Part shown: piece after piece, positions 20,784-29,115 of the stretch
Position numbering within the stretch: the stretch's first letter is position 1
Layout of the letters: every line of letters starts with the position of its first letter
NCBI RefSeq assembly: GCF_014206975.1
Contig: NZ_JACHOU010000003.1
Location: 578,900 to 642,899 of the forward strand
Reading direction: 5' to 3'
Length of the DNA stretch: 64,000 bases
Origin: Aminobacter aganoensis
GTDB lineage: Bacteria > Pseudomonadota > Alphaproteobacteria > Rhizobiales > Rhizobiaceae
Notes under the pieces: generated by a model
What the model saw: only the letters and a program-made list of their open reading frames with translations
Told to the model about the DNA's origin: nothing
The model's database searches: none
Made by a program: the position numbers and the translations under genes

Positions 20784-20817
20784 AGGGCCTCGGGTCGCCT
20801 TGACGTCCCGAAGCCCT
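20784..20817. terminator. hairpin between corA and gcrA, probable bidirectional terminator
   Basis: AGGGCCTCGGG (20784-20794) pairs with CCCGAAGCCCT (20807-20817) with one mismatch and a 12-nt loop. AAAA precedes it, giving a T run on the minus strand, and it sits between two convergent genes. It is embedded exactly between the two heptamer arrays. Confidence 0.65.
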
Positions 20818-20828
20818 GGAACTTGTTT

Positions 20829-20877
20829 CTATTCGCTATTCGCTATTCGCTATTCGCTATTCGCTATTCGCTATTCG
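20829..20877 (-). repeat. pure heptamer tandem array, 7 units
   Basis: Seven identical CTATTCG units (CGAATAG on the minus strand), ending one base before the gcrA stop codon. Orientation is inverse to the array at 20717-20779. Confidence 0.95.
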
Positions 20878-20878
20878 C

Positions 20879-21397
20879 TCACCGCGACCGGCGACGCTCG
20901 GAGGCTGGCTGGAAGGCGATCTTCGAGTGGTAGCCGCAATAAGGGCCGCTCTCGCCGGCTTCGTTGCCGCAGAAATTGAAGTCTTCGCTCAGCGGGTCGC
21001 CATTCGGCCACTTGCAGGTGCGCTCGTTGAGCTGCACCAGCTGGAGCCGTCGCGAGATCGGCACGACGACGTTTTCCACCGGGCGGATGTAGTGGCGGGC
21101 GACCGGCTCGACGTCGAACTGCGCCTGCAGCGCGGTGGCGCCGATGCTTGCTGTGACCGTGCGCGTCACGGTTGCCGTGCGCTGCACCGTCTTGGTCGCA
21201 GTGCTTGCCGTTGTCGTCTTCTTCTGGCGCGCCGGGGCGGCCGTTGCGCGGCCGCGGCTCGACAGCTTCAGCCGGTGAACCTTGCCGATGACGGCATTGC
21301 GGCTGACGCCGCCCAATTGTGCCGCGATCTGGCTTGCGCTCAGACCTTCCGACCAAAGCTTTCTGAGAAGTTCGACCCGCTCGTCAGTCCAATTCAT
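20879..21397 (-). CDS. gcrA: GcrA cell cycle regulator
   Basis: A 172-residue GcrA homologue. The N-terminus MNWTDERVELLRKLWSEGLS and the following ASQIAAQLGGVSRNAVIGK form the conserved helix-turn-helix that binds GANTC-containing promoters. A low-complexity Thr/Ala linker follows, then the C-terminal domain that contacts sigma-70, with paired cysteines (CKWPNGDP, FCGNEA, YCGYH). GcrA cooperates with the CcrM methyltransferase to activate cell-cycle promoters in alphaproteobacteria. The ATG at 21397 begins the family-typical N-terminus; the frame is open upstream without similarity. Four GANTC sites lie within 180 nt upstream. Confidence 0.96.
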   Translation of the reverse strand: MNWTDERVELLRKLWSEGLSASQIAAQLGGVSRNAVIGKVHRLKLSSRGRATAAPARQKKTTTASTATKTVQRTATVTRTVTASIGATALQAQFDVEPVARHYIRPVENVVVPISRRLQLVQLNERTCKWPNGDPLSEDFNFCGNEAGESGPYCGYHSKIAFQPASERRRSR

Positions 21398-21431
21398 GAG
21401 ACCGTGCTCCTGATTTAACGCGCAGAATTCG

Positions 21432-21573
21432 GAATCCTTTTCCGTCCCGGCAAGCCGGGTGGGCACCACATCTATTCGATGGATATGTCCGCCGCACGAA
21501 ATCTAGTTATTTCTCAATTACAATTATCGATGCGCTGACTCTGTGACAAGAGTCCCAGGGGTCTTCACGATTC
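21432..21573. promoter_or_regulatory. cluster of four GANTC (CcrM) sites upstream of gcrA
   Basis: GAATC at 21432, GACTC at 21537, GAGTC at 21550 and GATTC at 21569 fall within 142 nt of the gcrA-argD intergenic region. About one per 256 nt would be expected in random sequence of even composition. GcrA acts at CcrM-methylated GANTC promoters, so these could mediate feedback on gcrA. The interval is otherwise non-coding. Confidence 0.5.
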
Positions 21574-21662
21574 GGTTTTTTCGGTTTTCCCCAACTTGCC
21601 GGAGTTCGACGTCTCGGCAGCGCCGGGGAGATTGGAACGCACGCGTCTATGCGACGTTTTCG

Positions 21663-21691
21663 TTGACTTTGTGGCCGAAAAATCTGATATA
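21663..21691 (+). promoter_or_regulatory. candidate promoter for argD
   Basis: TTGACT (21663-21668) and GATATA (21686-21691) are separated by 17 nt, a good sigma-70-type pair. Initiation would fall just before the hairpin at 21701. Confidence 0.55.
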
Positions 21692-21700
21692 GCCCGCAGG

Positions 21701-21722
21701 GCCGCCGCTGAGGCGGCTTTTT
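21701..21722 (+). terminator. leader hairpin with T tract upstream of argD
   Basis: GCCGCC, loop GCTGA, GGCGGC followed by TTTTT and AATTTT. It has terminator form, yet lies between the argD promoter-like element and the argD ribosome site (GGAGAGG), so it may act as an attenuator or mRNA-stabilising leader. Confidence 0.6.
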
Positions 21723-21749
21723 AATTTTCCGGTTCCGGAGAGGCATATA

Positions 21750-22943
21750 ATGAGCGGATCGGCGCTTTACGAGACGTTTGCTCGCGCACCCCTGGCTTTC
21801 GAGCGAGGCGAGGGTTCTTGGCTGATCACCGAGACCGGCGAGCGATATCTCGATTTCGCTGGTGGCATCGCCGTCAATTCGTTGGGCCACGGCCATCCGC
21901 ATCTTGTTGCAGCGCTGACCGAGCAGGCCGCCAAGCTGTGGCACGTCTCCAATCTCTACCAGATCCCCGGCCAGAGCCGGCTGGGCGAGCGGCTGACCGA
22001 AACCTCGTTTGCCGACCGCGTCTTCTTCACCAACTCGGGCGCGGAAGCGCTTGAGTGCGCGATCAAGACCGCGCGCCGCTGCCAGTATGTGAACGGCCAT
22101 CCCGAGCGTTTCCGTGTCATCACCTTCGAGGGCGCATTCCATGGCCGTACGCTGGCGACCATCGCCGCCGGCGGACAGGCCAAGTATCTCGAAGGCTTCG
22201 GCCCGAAGGTCGAGGGGTTCGACCAGGTCGCCTTCGACGACATCGATGCAGCCGAAAAGCTGATCGGCCCGGAGACGGCGGCAATCCTGCTTGAGCCGGT
22301 GCAGGGGGAGGGCGGCATCCGCCCATTCCCGACGCAGTCGCTGAAGCGCCTGCGCGAGCTGTGCGACAAGCATGGCCTGCTGCTCATTTTCGATGAAGTC
22401 CAGTGCGGCGTCGGCCGGACCGGCAAGCTCTACGGCTATGAATGGTCGGGTGTATCGCCGGACCTGATGGCGATTGCCAAGGGTATCGGCGGCGGCTTCC
22501 CGGTCGGTGCCTGCCTCGCCACCGAAGCGGCGGCCAAAGGCATGACGGCGGGCGTGCATGGCACCACCTTCGGCGGCAATCCCCTTGCCATGGCTGTCGG
22601 CAACGCCGTGCTCGACGTGCTACTCGAAGAAGGCTTCCTCGAAGAGGTTAGCCGCAAGGCATTGCTGATGAAGCAGGGCCTGGCGTCGATCGCCGACGAG
22701 TTCCCCGATGTGATTGCCGAAATCCGCGGCACCGGCCTGATGCTCGGCGTCAAGTGCACCATGCCCAACACCAAGGTGAACATGGCGCTGCGCGACCAGA
22801 AGCTGCTCGCGGTGCCCGCCGGCGAAAATGTGCTGCGTCTGTTGCCGCCGCTGACGATCACCGACGCAGAGATCCGAGAGGCGCTGGCGCGCATTCGCGC
22901 CGGAGCTGCAAGCCTCTCCAAGGCCGCCGCCAACGGCGGCTGA
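21750..22943 (+). CDS. argD: acetylornithine aminotransferase
   Basis: A 397-residue class III PLP aminotransferase that makes N-acetylornithine in arginine synthesis (and can act on succinyldiaminopimelate in lysine synthesis). PLP-binding features are [27 protein letters not shown] and the Schiff-base K244 in [11 protein letters not shown]. The ATG follows GGAGAGG. argF begins 15 nt downstream and hslO after it, the usual rhizobial order argD-argF-hslO. A terminator-like leader precedes the gene. Confidence 0.95.
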   Translation: MSGSALYETFARAPLAFERGEGSWLITETGERYLDFAGGIAVNSLGHGHPHLVAALTEQAAKLWHVSNLYQIPGQSRLGERLTETSFADRVFFTNSGAEALECAIKTARRCQYVNGHPERFRVITFEGAFHGRTLATIAAGGQAKYLEGFGPKVEGFDQVAFDDIDAAEKLIGPETAAILLEPVQGEGGIRPFPTQSLKRLRELCDKHGLLLIFDEVQCGVGRTGKLYGYEWSGVSPDLMAIAKGIGGGFPVGACLATEAAAKGMTAGVHGTTFGGNPLAMAVGNAVLDVLLEEGFLEEVSRKALLMKQGLASIADEFPDVIAEIRGTGLMLGVKCTMPNTKVNMALRDQKLLAVPAGENVLRLLPPLTITDAEIREALARIRAGAASLSKAAANGG

Positions 22944-22958
22944 ACCCAGGGAAGTTAC

Positions 22959-23876
22959 ATGACCAGCGGGATTCGCCACTTCACCGACCTCTCGGCACTT
23001 TCCGGGAGCGACCTTCGCGGGATTCTGGACGATGCGGCGGTGCGCAAGGCGCGCCTGAAAGCCGGCGAACGATCCAAGCCGCTCGAAGGCAAGGTGCTGG
23101 CGATGATCTTCGACAAGCCGTCGACCCGCACGCGCATCTCGTTCGACGTCGGCATGCGTCAGCTCGGCGGCGAGACCATCATGCTGACCGGCACCGAGAT
23201 GCAGCTCGGCCGCTCGGAATCGATCGCCGACACCGCCAAGGTGCTGTCGCGCTACGTCGATGCGATCATGATCCGCACGACAGCGCATGAGCGCCTGATC
23301 GAGCTGACCGAGAATGCCACGATCCCCGTCATCAACGGCCTGACCGACGACACCCATCCCTGCCAGCTGATGGCCGATATCCTCACCTTCGAGGAGCATC
23401 GCGGCCCGGTGCGCGGCAAGACCTTTGCCTGGACCGGCGACGGCAACAACGTGCTGCATTCGCTGCTCGAGGCTTCGGCCCGTTTCAGCTTCAACGTCAA
23501 CGTGGCGGTGCCGGAAGGCAGCGAGCCGGAGCAGAAATACATCGACTGGGCCGGCGCCAATGGCGGCAAGGTGACGCTGACGCGTTCGGCCGAGGACGCG
23601 GTTCGCGGCGTCGACGCCATCGTCACCGACTGCTGGGTTTCGATGGGGCAGGAGCACCGCGCGCGCGGCCACAATGTCTTCCTGCCCTATCAGGTCAACG
23701 CCGACCTGATGAAGCTCGCTAGGCCCGACGCGCTGTTCATGCACTGCCTGCCCGCCCATCGCGGCGAGGAAGTGACCGACGACGTGATCGACGGCCCGAA
23801 TTCGGTGGTCTTCGACGAGGCGGAAAACCGCCTGCACGCCCAGAAGGCGGTGCTTGCCTGGTGCCTCGGCGCTTGA
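22959..23876 (+). CDS. argF: ornithine carbamoyltransferase
   Basis: A 305-residue transcarbamylase producing citrulline from ornithine and carbamoyl phosphate. The carbamoyl-phosphate motif S-T-R-T-R is at residues 55-59 ([10 protein letters not shown]). HPCQLMAD and the ornithine-side [10 protein letters not shown] (H262-C263-L264-P265) are all intact. A GGGAAGTTAC precedes the ATG. Immediately downstream of argD in the same operon. Length is exactly that of anabolic OTCases. Confidence 0.96.
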   Translation: MTSGIRHFTDLSALSGSDLRGILDDAAVRKARLKAGERSKPLEGKVLAMIFDKPSTRTRISFDVGMRQLGGETIMLTGTEMQLGRSESIADTAKVLSRYVDAIMIRTTAHERLIELTENATIPVINGLTDDTHPCQLMADILTFEEHRGPVRGKTFAWTGDGNNVLHSLLEASARFSFNVNVAVPEGSEPEQKYIDWAGANGGKVTLTRSAEDAVRGVDAIVTDCWVSMGQEHRARGHNVFLPYQVNADLMKLARPDALFMHCLPAHRGEEVTDDVIDGPNSVVFDEAENRLHAQKAVLAWCLGA

Positions 23877-23992
23877 ATGACCGGTCCCGCGACCCTATTT
23901 GGGGCGGGATCATTCTATTGTCATCAAAGCCATGTTCTGCGACCGTCGGTAGGCCGACTGGTCGCGGACTTCTTTAGACGGGAAAAATTCCA

Positions 23993-24985
23993 GTGACTGA
24001 GACCGAACGCAAGCTCGGCGAATTCGGGTTCGCCGGCGACGACCATGTTGTTCCATTCGCGGTGGAGCCGCTCGACGTGCGCGGCCGCACCGTGCAGTTG
24101 GGGCCTTTGCTCGACCGGATTCTCGAGCGCCACGACTATCCGGAACCCGTGGCCCGGCTTCTCGCCGAGGCCTGCGTGGTGACCGTCCTGCTTGGCACCT
24201 CTTTGAAGTTCGAAGGCAAGTTCATCCTCCAGACCCGCACCGACGGGCCGGTGGACATGCTGGTTGCCGACTTCACCACGCCGCATTCGCTGCGCGCCTA
24301 TGCCCGCTTCGATGCCGACCGTGTCGATGCGGCGATCGAGGCCGGCATGACCGCGCCCGAAGACCTGCTCGGCGGCGGCGTTCTGGCGCTGACCATCGAC
24401 CAGGGCGAACACACCCAGCGCTACCAGGGCATCGTCGAGCTCAACGGCATCACGCTGGAAGAGGCGGCCCGCACCTATTTCCGCCAGTCGGAGCAGATCC
24501 CGACCGACGTCCGCCTGTCGGTGGCAAAGCTGGTCCTGCCCGCCGAAGGCGGCCCGCGCGAACATTGGCGCGCCGGCGGCCTTCTCGCGCAGTTCCTTCC
24601 CGACTCGCCGGAGCGCCGGCGCGTCCAGGACATGCATGGCGGCGACGGTGACGAGCGTGACGTCAGCGTGCATCCCGACGACAATTCCTGGCAGGAGCTC
24701 TTGGCGCTGGTCGCCACCATCGAGCCGACCGAACTGATCGATCCGACGGTCGGCACGGAAAGGCTGCTCTACCGGCTGTTCCACGAGCATGGCGCGCGCG
24801 TGTATGAAGGCGTGCGCGTTGTCGACGATTGCTCGTGTTCGGGCCAGAAGATCAAGGGCATCCTGCAAGGCTTCACCGCCGAGGAGATCACCGACAGCGT
24901 CGAGGATGGCGTCATCCGGGTGGCCTGCGAATTCTGCTCCAAGTCCTACGAGTTCGACCCTGCCGAGTTCGCGTCGGCCCAGTAA
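23993..24985 (+). CDS. hslO: redox-regulated chaperone Hsp33
   Basis: A 330-residue Hsp33. The GTG start at 23993 begins MTETERKLGEFGFAGDD, typical of rhizobial members. The C-terminal redox switch has four zinc-binding cysteines: C280 and C282 (DDCSCSGQK) and C312 and C315 (ACEFCSKSYEF), the C-X-C and C-X2-C pattern. Oxidation releases zinc and activates the holdase. The gap of 116 nt from argF contains a weak GC-rich stem, so hslO may have its own transcript. Confidence 0.95.
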   Translation: MTETERKLGEFGFAGDDHVVPFAVEPLDVRGRTVQLGPLLDRILERHDYPEPVARLLAEACVVTVLLGTSLKFEGKFILQTRTDGPVDMLVADFTTPHSLRAYARFDADRVDAAIEAGMTAPEDLLGGGVLALTIDQGEHTQRYQGIVELNGITLEEAARTYFRQSEQIPTDVRLSVAKLVLPAEGGPREHWRAGGLLAQFLPDSPERRRVQDMHGGDGDERDVSVHPDDNSWQELLALVATIEPTELIDPTVGTERLLYRLFHEHGARVYEGVRVVDDCSCSGQKIKGILQGFTAEEITDSVEDGVIRVACEFCSKSYEFDPAEFASAQ

Positions 24986-24989
24986 CGGG

Positions 24990-25382
24990 TCAGTTCAGCC
25001 GGTGCCGGGCGTCGGGCAGGTCGAGCGAGAAGGCGGGGATGGCGATTTCGAAGGTCTCGCCGGCCTCGTTGCGCATGGTGTAGCGCCCGACCATGATGCC
25101 CGATGGTGTCGACAGCGGGCAGCCTGAAGCATACTGGTAGCTGTCCCCGGGGTTGAGCTCGGGCTGGTCGCCGACCACGCCCGGGCCCCGGACCTCCTCG
25201 ACCTTGCCGCTGGCATCGGTGATGTGCCAGTAGCGCGACAACAGCTGGACGAATTCGTCCGAGTTGTTCTCGATGGTGACGCGGTAACCCCAGACATAAC
25301 GGTTTTCCGATGGCTCCGACTGGTCCACCAGATAGAAGGGCTCGACCTCGACCGCGATGTTGCGGGTGATTGCGCGATACAT
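24990..25382 (-). CDS. apaG: ApaG protein
   Basis: A 130-residue protein, essentially a single ApaG/DUF525 immunoglobulin-like domain. The conserved core includes [37 protein letters not shown] and the glycine-rich [20 protein letters not shown]. ApaG is linked to Co2+/Mg2+ tolerance and diadenosine tetraphosphate levels in enterobacteria, with no proven enzymatic activity. It ends 4 nt from the convergent hslO. Confidence 0.95.
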   Translation of the reverse strand: MYRAITRNIAVEVEPFYLVDQSEPSENRYVWGYRVTIENNSDEFVQLLSRYWHITDASGKVEEVRGPGVVGDQPELNPGDSYQYASGCPLSTPSGIMVGRYTMRNEAGETFEIAIPAFSLDLPDARHRLN

Positions 25383-25545
25383 ATGCTGCGCTCCTTGGCC
25401 TGCACGGTGACAGAGTCCGCCGCTTGGCGCGGCGGGTCAACTCTCGTTTGCCGCATTCACGCTGATTGTGATGCAGCTGTGGCGGAATTCACCCTGCGTG
25501 GTGGCCGCCAAGGAGGCGCTCCGGCTTGCCGGAGCGCCGTTCTGG

Positions 25546-26736
25546 TCAGCGCGTCGCCTTCAGCGCATCGCCGATGTCGTTGAGCAGGTCGTCGGCGTCT
25601 TCGAGGCCGACCGACAGGCGCAGCGTGCCGTCGTCGATGCCTAGTTCGGCGCGGGCCTCGTCGGTCAGGTTCTTGTGCGTCGTCGTCGCCGGATGGGTGA
25701 TCAGGCTCTTGGAATCGCCGAGATTGTTCGAGATCAGGATGATCCGGAGCGCATTCTCGAAGGCGAAGGCCGCCTTCTTGCCGCCCTTGACGTCAAAGCA
25801 GATCAACGTCGAGCCGCCCTTCATCTGGCGCTTGATGATGTCGGCCTGCGGGTGGTCGGCGCGGCCCGGATAGATCAGGCGCGACACTTCCGGGCTCTCG
25901 GCCAGGAAGTCGGCGATCCTGGCGGCGGCCTCGGTCTGCTGGCGCACGCGCAGCGGCAGCGTTTCCAGGCCCTTGAGCAGGGTCCAGGCGTTAAACGGCG
26001 ACAGGCTCGGTCCGGTGTGGCGGAAATAGTCGTGCAGGTTCTCGTCGATCCACTTCTTGTCGGAGAGGATGACGCCGCCGAGGCAGCGGCCCTGACCGTC
26101 GATGTGCTTGGTGGCGGAGTAGACGACGATGTGGGCGCCGAGTTCGAGCGGCTTCTGCTGCATCGGCGTGGCGAAGACGTTGTCGACGACGACGCGGGCG
26201 CCGACGGAGTTGGCGAGTGCCGCAACCGCGGCGATGTCGATCACCTCGAGCGTCGGGTTGGTCGGGCTTTCCAGGAAGAACAGCTTGGTGTTGGGCCGGA
26301 CGGCCTTTTCCCAGTTCCCGATGACGGTGCCGTCGACCAGCGTCGCTTCGATGCCATAGCGTGGTGCCAGCGTCTCGACGATCCAGCGGCACGAGCCGAA
26401 CAGGGCGCGGGCGGCAACGATGTGGTCGCCAGCCTTCAGGCTGCACAGGATGGCGGCGGTAACCGCGGCCATGCCGGATGCCGTGGCGCGGGCGTCTTCG
26501 GCGCCTTCCAGCGCGCACATGCGCTTTTCGAACATGTCGACGGTCGGGTTGGCGTAGCGCGAATAGATGAAGCCCGGGGTCTCGCCTTTGAAGCGCGCTT
26601 CGGCACTTTCGGCGCTGTCATAGACATATCCCTGGGTGAGGTAGATCGCTTCGGAGGTTTCGCCGAATTCGGAGCGGAGCGTGCCGCCATGGACGAGGGT
26701 GGTCTGCGGATTCCAGTTGCGCTTGTCGGAGGTCAT
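25546..26736 (-). CDS. metZ: O-succinylhomoserine sulfhydrylase
   Basis: A 396-residue Cys/Met-metabolism PLP enzyme that forms homocysteine from O-succinylhomoserine and sulfide. The Schiff-base lysine is K210 in YSATKHIDGQGR. Other family blocks are YSRYANPTVDMFEKR, ATASGMAAV and FLESPTNPTLEVID. Replacement of the MetB-type substrate residues by the MetZ set cannot be fully verified by eye. The SAM-II riboswitch upstream is classic for metZ/metA in Rhizobiales, and it fixes the start at 26736 rather than the longer open frame to 26889, which runs through the riboswitch. Confidence 0.93.
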   Translation of the reverse strand: MTSDKRNWNPQTTLVHGGTLRSEFGETSEAIYLTQGYVYDSAESAEARFKGETPGFIYSRYANPTVDMFEKRMCALEGAEDARATASGMAAVTAAILCSLKAGDHIVAARALFGSCRWIVETLAPRYGIEATLVDGTVIGNWEKAVRPNTKLFFLESPTNPTLEVIDIAAVAALANSVGARVVVDNVFATPMQQKPLELGAHIVVYSATKHIDGQGRCLGGVILSDKKWIDENLHDYFRHTGPSLSPFNAWTLLKGLETLPLRVRQQTEAAARIADFLAESPEVSRLIYPGRADHPQADIIKRQMKGGSTLICFDVKGGKKAAFAFENALRIILISNNLGDSKSLITHPATTTHKNLTDEARAELGIDDGTLRLSVGLEDADDLLNDIGDALKATR

Positions 26737-26754
26737 GAGCCTAAATCCAGATAC

Positions 26755-26787
26755 AAAAAAACCGGTCGCGAAAAGTCGCAAACCGGT
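26755..26787 (-). terminator. attenuator hairpin between SAM-II riboswitch and metZ
   Basis: On the minus strand ACCGGTTTGCGA pairs with TCGCGACCGGT (small internal loop) and is followed by six T. It ends 19 nt before the metZ ATG, just after the riboswitch, consistent with ligand-dependent termination. Confidence 0.8.
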
Positions 26788-26789
26788 CC

Positions 26790-26856
26790 AAACGCGGCCC
26801 TTTAGCGACTTGTTTAACGTGGCTGCAAGCCGACCGGCCAAATCACCACGGGATAA
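26790..26856 (-). promoter_or_regulatory. SAM-II riboswitch
   Basis: Read on the minus strand, GTGATTTGGCCGGTCGGCTT, then GCAGCCACGTTAAACAAGTC and GCTAAAGGGCC follow the SAM-II (metA motif) consensus. The P1 stem pairs GGCTT-flanking bases, GCAGCC and the conserved GCTAAAG are present, and an H-type pseudoknot is possible. SAM-II elements control methionine genes in alphaproteobacteria. The downstream hairpin gives the expression platform. Confidence 0.88.
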
Positions 26857-26986
26857 AGGTCCTTTAGACCCATGGCCGGCTTGCGTCAATCGCAGGGGCG
26901 ACTAAACGTCTTGGGCCACGCATATGGCCCCGGACGAGCTTCGGGGCCAGCGATCCTCGGCTGTCCGTTCGGATCGGCGGCGCGTA

Positions 26987-26992
26987 AAGGAG
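26987..26992 (+). promoter_or_regulatory. ribosome binding site fixing a TTG start at 27001
   Basis: AAGGAG lies 8 nt before TTG 27001. It overlaps the alternative GTG at 26992, which it therefore cannot serve. Confidence 0.65.
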
Positions 26993-27000
26993 TGAGGCAA

Positions 27001-28089
27001 TTGCGGCAGTCGGGCATTCTTCCGGACCAGGATATCGCGGCGCTGTTCGCCTCCGGCGCGCTCAAGGCGCCGCCGCTCGATGCCGACCAGATCCAGCCGG
27101 CCAGCCTCGATCTTCGCCTCGGCGCCAGGGCTTTTCGCGTTCGCGCCAGCTTCCTGCCCGGTCCCAATTCGCTGGTCTCGGCCAAGCTCGACCGCCTCAA
27201 GCTGCATGAGATCGACCTGAGCGAAGGCGCGGTCCTGGAGACCGGTTGCGTCTACATCGTGCCGCTGCTCGAAAGCCTGGCCCTGCCGGCCGAAATCTCG
27301 GCCTCGGCCAATCCGAAGAGCTCGACCGGCCGCCTCGACATCTTCACCCGCGTGATGACCGATCGCGGCCAGGAGTTCGACAAGATCCCCGCCGGATATG
27401 CCGGCCCGCTGTTTCTCGAGGTCAGCCCGCGCACCTTCCCGATCGTCGTGCGCAAGGGCTCTCGCCTGTCGCAGATCCGCTTCAGGAAGGGCAATGCCCT
27501 GCTGTCCGAGGCCGAACTGCATGCGCTGCACCTCTCCGACCGGCTGGTCGCCATCGATCCGCCCAACATCTCGGGCGGCGGCATCGCGCTTTCCATCGAC
27601 CTCGCCGGCAAGCCGGGCAGCATCGTCGGCTACCGCGGCAAGCACCACACCGGCCTTGTCGATGTCGACAAGCGTGCGGCCCAGGACATCGTCGACTTCT
27701 GGGACCCGATCTACGCCCACGGCGCCGGCGAACTGGTGCTCGATCCCGACGAATTCTACATCCTGGTGTCGCGCGAGGCGGTGCATGTGCCGCCGCTCTA
27801 TGCCGCCGAAATGACGCCGTTCGACCCGCTGGTCGGCGAGTTCCGCGTCCACTATGCCGGCTTCTTCGATCCCGGCTTCGGCCATTCCAGCGCCGGCGGC
27901 ACCGGCAGCCGCGCCGTGCTCGAAGTGCGCAGCCACGAAGTGCCGTTCATCCTGGAGCACGGCCAGGTCGTCGGTCGCCTGGTCTACGAACACATGCTGT
28001 CGCGCCCCAAGGCGCTTTACGGCACCGACCTCGGCTCCAACTACCAGGCGCAGGGCCTGAAACTCTCCAAGCACTTCCGCATGGGCTGA
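27001..28089 (+). CDS. dcd: 2'-deoxycytidine 5'-triphosphate deaminase, double-length
   Basis: A 362-residue protein from a TTG start set by the AAGGAG upstream. The N-terminus then reads MRQSGILPDQDIAALFASGA, as in alphaproteobacterial relatives. The dCTP deaminase/dUTPase fold is duplicated: the first half contains QIQPASLDLRLG and SANPKSSTGRLD (nucleotide loop), the second EFRVHYAGFFDPGFGH and LEVRSHEVPF. It would produce dUTP from dCTP for dTMP synthesis. About twice the length of E. coli Dcd (193 aa), the bidomain form found in Rhizobiales. Confidence 0.88.
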   Translation: MRQSGILPDQDIAALFASGALKAPPLDADQIQPASLDLRLGARAFRVRASFLPGPNSLVSAKLDRLKLHEIDLSEGAVLETGCVYIVPLLESLALPAEISASANPKSSTGRLDIFTRVMTDRGQEFDKIPAGYAGPLFLEVSPRTFPIVVRKGSRLSQIRFRKGNALLSEAELHALHLSDRLVAIDPPNISGGGIALSIDLAGKPGSIVGYRGKHHTGLVDVDKRAAQDIVDFWDPIYAHGAGELVLDPDEFYILVSREAVHVPPLYAAEMTPFDPLVGEFRVHYAGFFDPGFGHSSAGGTGSRAVLEVRSHEVPFILEHGQVVGRLVYEHMLSRPKALYGTDLGSNYQAQGLKLSKHFRMG

Positions 28090-28196
28090 CCTTTGGTCAG
28101 CGCCGCCTGGCCGTTAGTTTGCTTGTCCATTTACAGCCATTGTGCTTGGCTGGACCAGGGACGCCCGGGAAGAGCGCCCGTCAAATGGAGAGGATC

Positions 28197-28973
28197 ATGC
28201 AGATTACCCGGAAGTTCGCTTGCGCAGCCTCGCTCGCAGCGCTCTTGTTGACCCTTGGCGGAGCTTCCGCGCAGGAGAAGCTCAAGATCGGCACCGAAGG
28301 CGCCTATCCGCCCTTCAACACCGTCACCGCCGACGGCAAGCTGGCCGGCTTCGACGTCGACATCGCCAATGCGCTGTGCGCCCAGATGAAGGTCGAGTGC
28401 GAACTGGTTGCCCAGGATTGGGATGGTATCATCCCGGCGCTCCAGGGCGGCAAGTTCGACGCCATCGTCGCCTCGATGACCATCACCGACGAGCGCAAGC
28501 AGCAGGTCGACTTCACCGACAAGTACTACACAACGCCGCTGGCACTGATCGCGCCGAAGGATTCCGCCTTGACCTCGGCCGAGCCCGACGCGCTGAAGGG
28601 CAAGACCGTCGGCGCGCAGGCGTCGACCACCCAGAGCATCTATGCCGAGGACCACTATGCCAAGGCGGGCGCCGAGGTGAAGCTCTATCCAACCCAGGAC
28701 GAGGCGGTGGCCGACCTGACCAACGGCCGTCTCGACGCGGTTGTCGCCGACAAGTTCGTGCTGGTCGACTGGATCAAGACTACCGGGCAGGATTGCTGCA
28801 AGATGATCGGCGACCTCAAGGGCACCGACTCGCTGACCGGCATCGCCGTGCGCAAGGGCGACCCGCTGCGCGAGAAGCTGAACGCCGCGATCGACGCCAT
28901 CGTCAAGGACGGCACCTACGCCAAGATCAACGCCAAGTATTTCGACTTCGACATCTACGGCGCGCAGGACTGA
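28197..28973 (+). CDS. amino-acid ABC transporter substrate-binding protein
   Basis: A 258-residue periplasmic binding protein of family 3 with a Sec signal peptide (about residues 1-25, ending ASAQ). Ligand motifs are IGTEGAYPPFNTVTADGKLA, GFDVDIANALCAQM and FDAIVASMTITDERKQQVDF. These resemble LAO/HisJ/ArtJ proteins, so a basic amino acid is likely. The ATG at 28197 sits 3 nt after GGAGAGG; an ATG at 28185 would overlap that site. No permease follows: a strong terminator and then the tRNA-bounded island come next, so it is an orphan component here. Confidence 0.88.
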   Translation: MQITRKFACAASLAALLLTLGGASAQEKLKIGTEGAYPPFNTVTADGKLAGFDVDIANALCAQMKVECELVAQDWDGIIPALQGGKFDAIVASMTITDERKQQVDFTDKYYTTPLALIAPKDSALTSAEPDALKGKTVGAQASTTQSIYAEDHYAKAGAEVKLYPTQDEAVADLTNGRLDAVVADKFVLVDWIKTTGQDCCKMIGDLKGTDSLTGIAVRKGDPLREKLNAAIDAIVKDGTYAKINAKYFDFDIYGAQD

Positions 28974-28987
28974 CGCCTGCGGATAAC

Positions 28988-29025
28988 AAAAAGGCCAGGC
29001 GTTCGATCGAGCGCCTGGCCTTTTT
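28988..29025 (+). terminator. Rho-independent terminator of the binding-protein gene
   Basis: A perfect 14-bp stem (AAAAAGGCCAGGCG and its complement) with a 10-nt loop. The right arm ends in TTTTT; the left arm begins with A5, so it could serve both directions. Confidence 0.93.
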
Positions 29026-29035
29026 CGTGTCCGGA

Positions 29036-29089
29036 AATCTGGAGCGGGTAGCGGGAATCGAACCCGCGCGTTCAGCTTGGGAAGCTGAC
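29036..29089 (-). repeat. attachment-site copy: displaced 3' end of tRNA-Gly
   Basis: 54 nt identical to 31886-31939: the 3' half of the tRNA (anticodon arm, T arm, acceptor 3' strand and CCA) plus 5 nt of flank. The 5' half is missing, so this is not a functional tRNA. It marks the far end of the island. Confidence 0.93.
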
Positions 29090-29115
29090 GTGCGGAGCTG
29101 CAACAAGGGATCGAT

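Noticed and set aside
20717..20877. CRISPR-like array
   Set aside because: Units are 7 bp, contiguous and without spacers, and no cas genes are near.
23880..23915. Short GC-rich inverted repeat between argF and hslO
   Set aside because: The stem is about 6-7 bp without a clear T tract; too weak to call a terminator.
29036..29089. A second tRNA-Gly gene
   Set aside because: Only the 3' half is present; the D arm and 5' acceptor strand are replaced by unrelated sequence, so it is an attachment-site duplicate.
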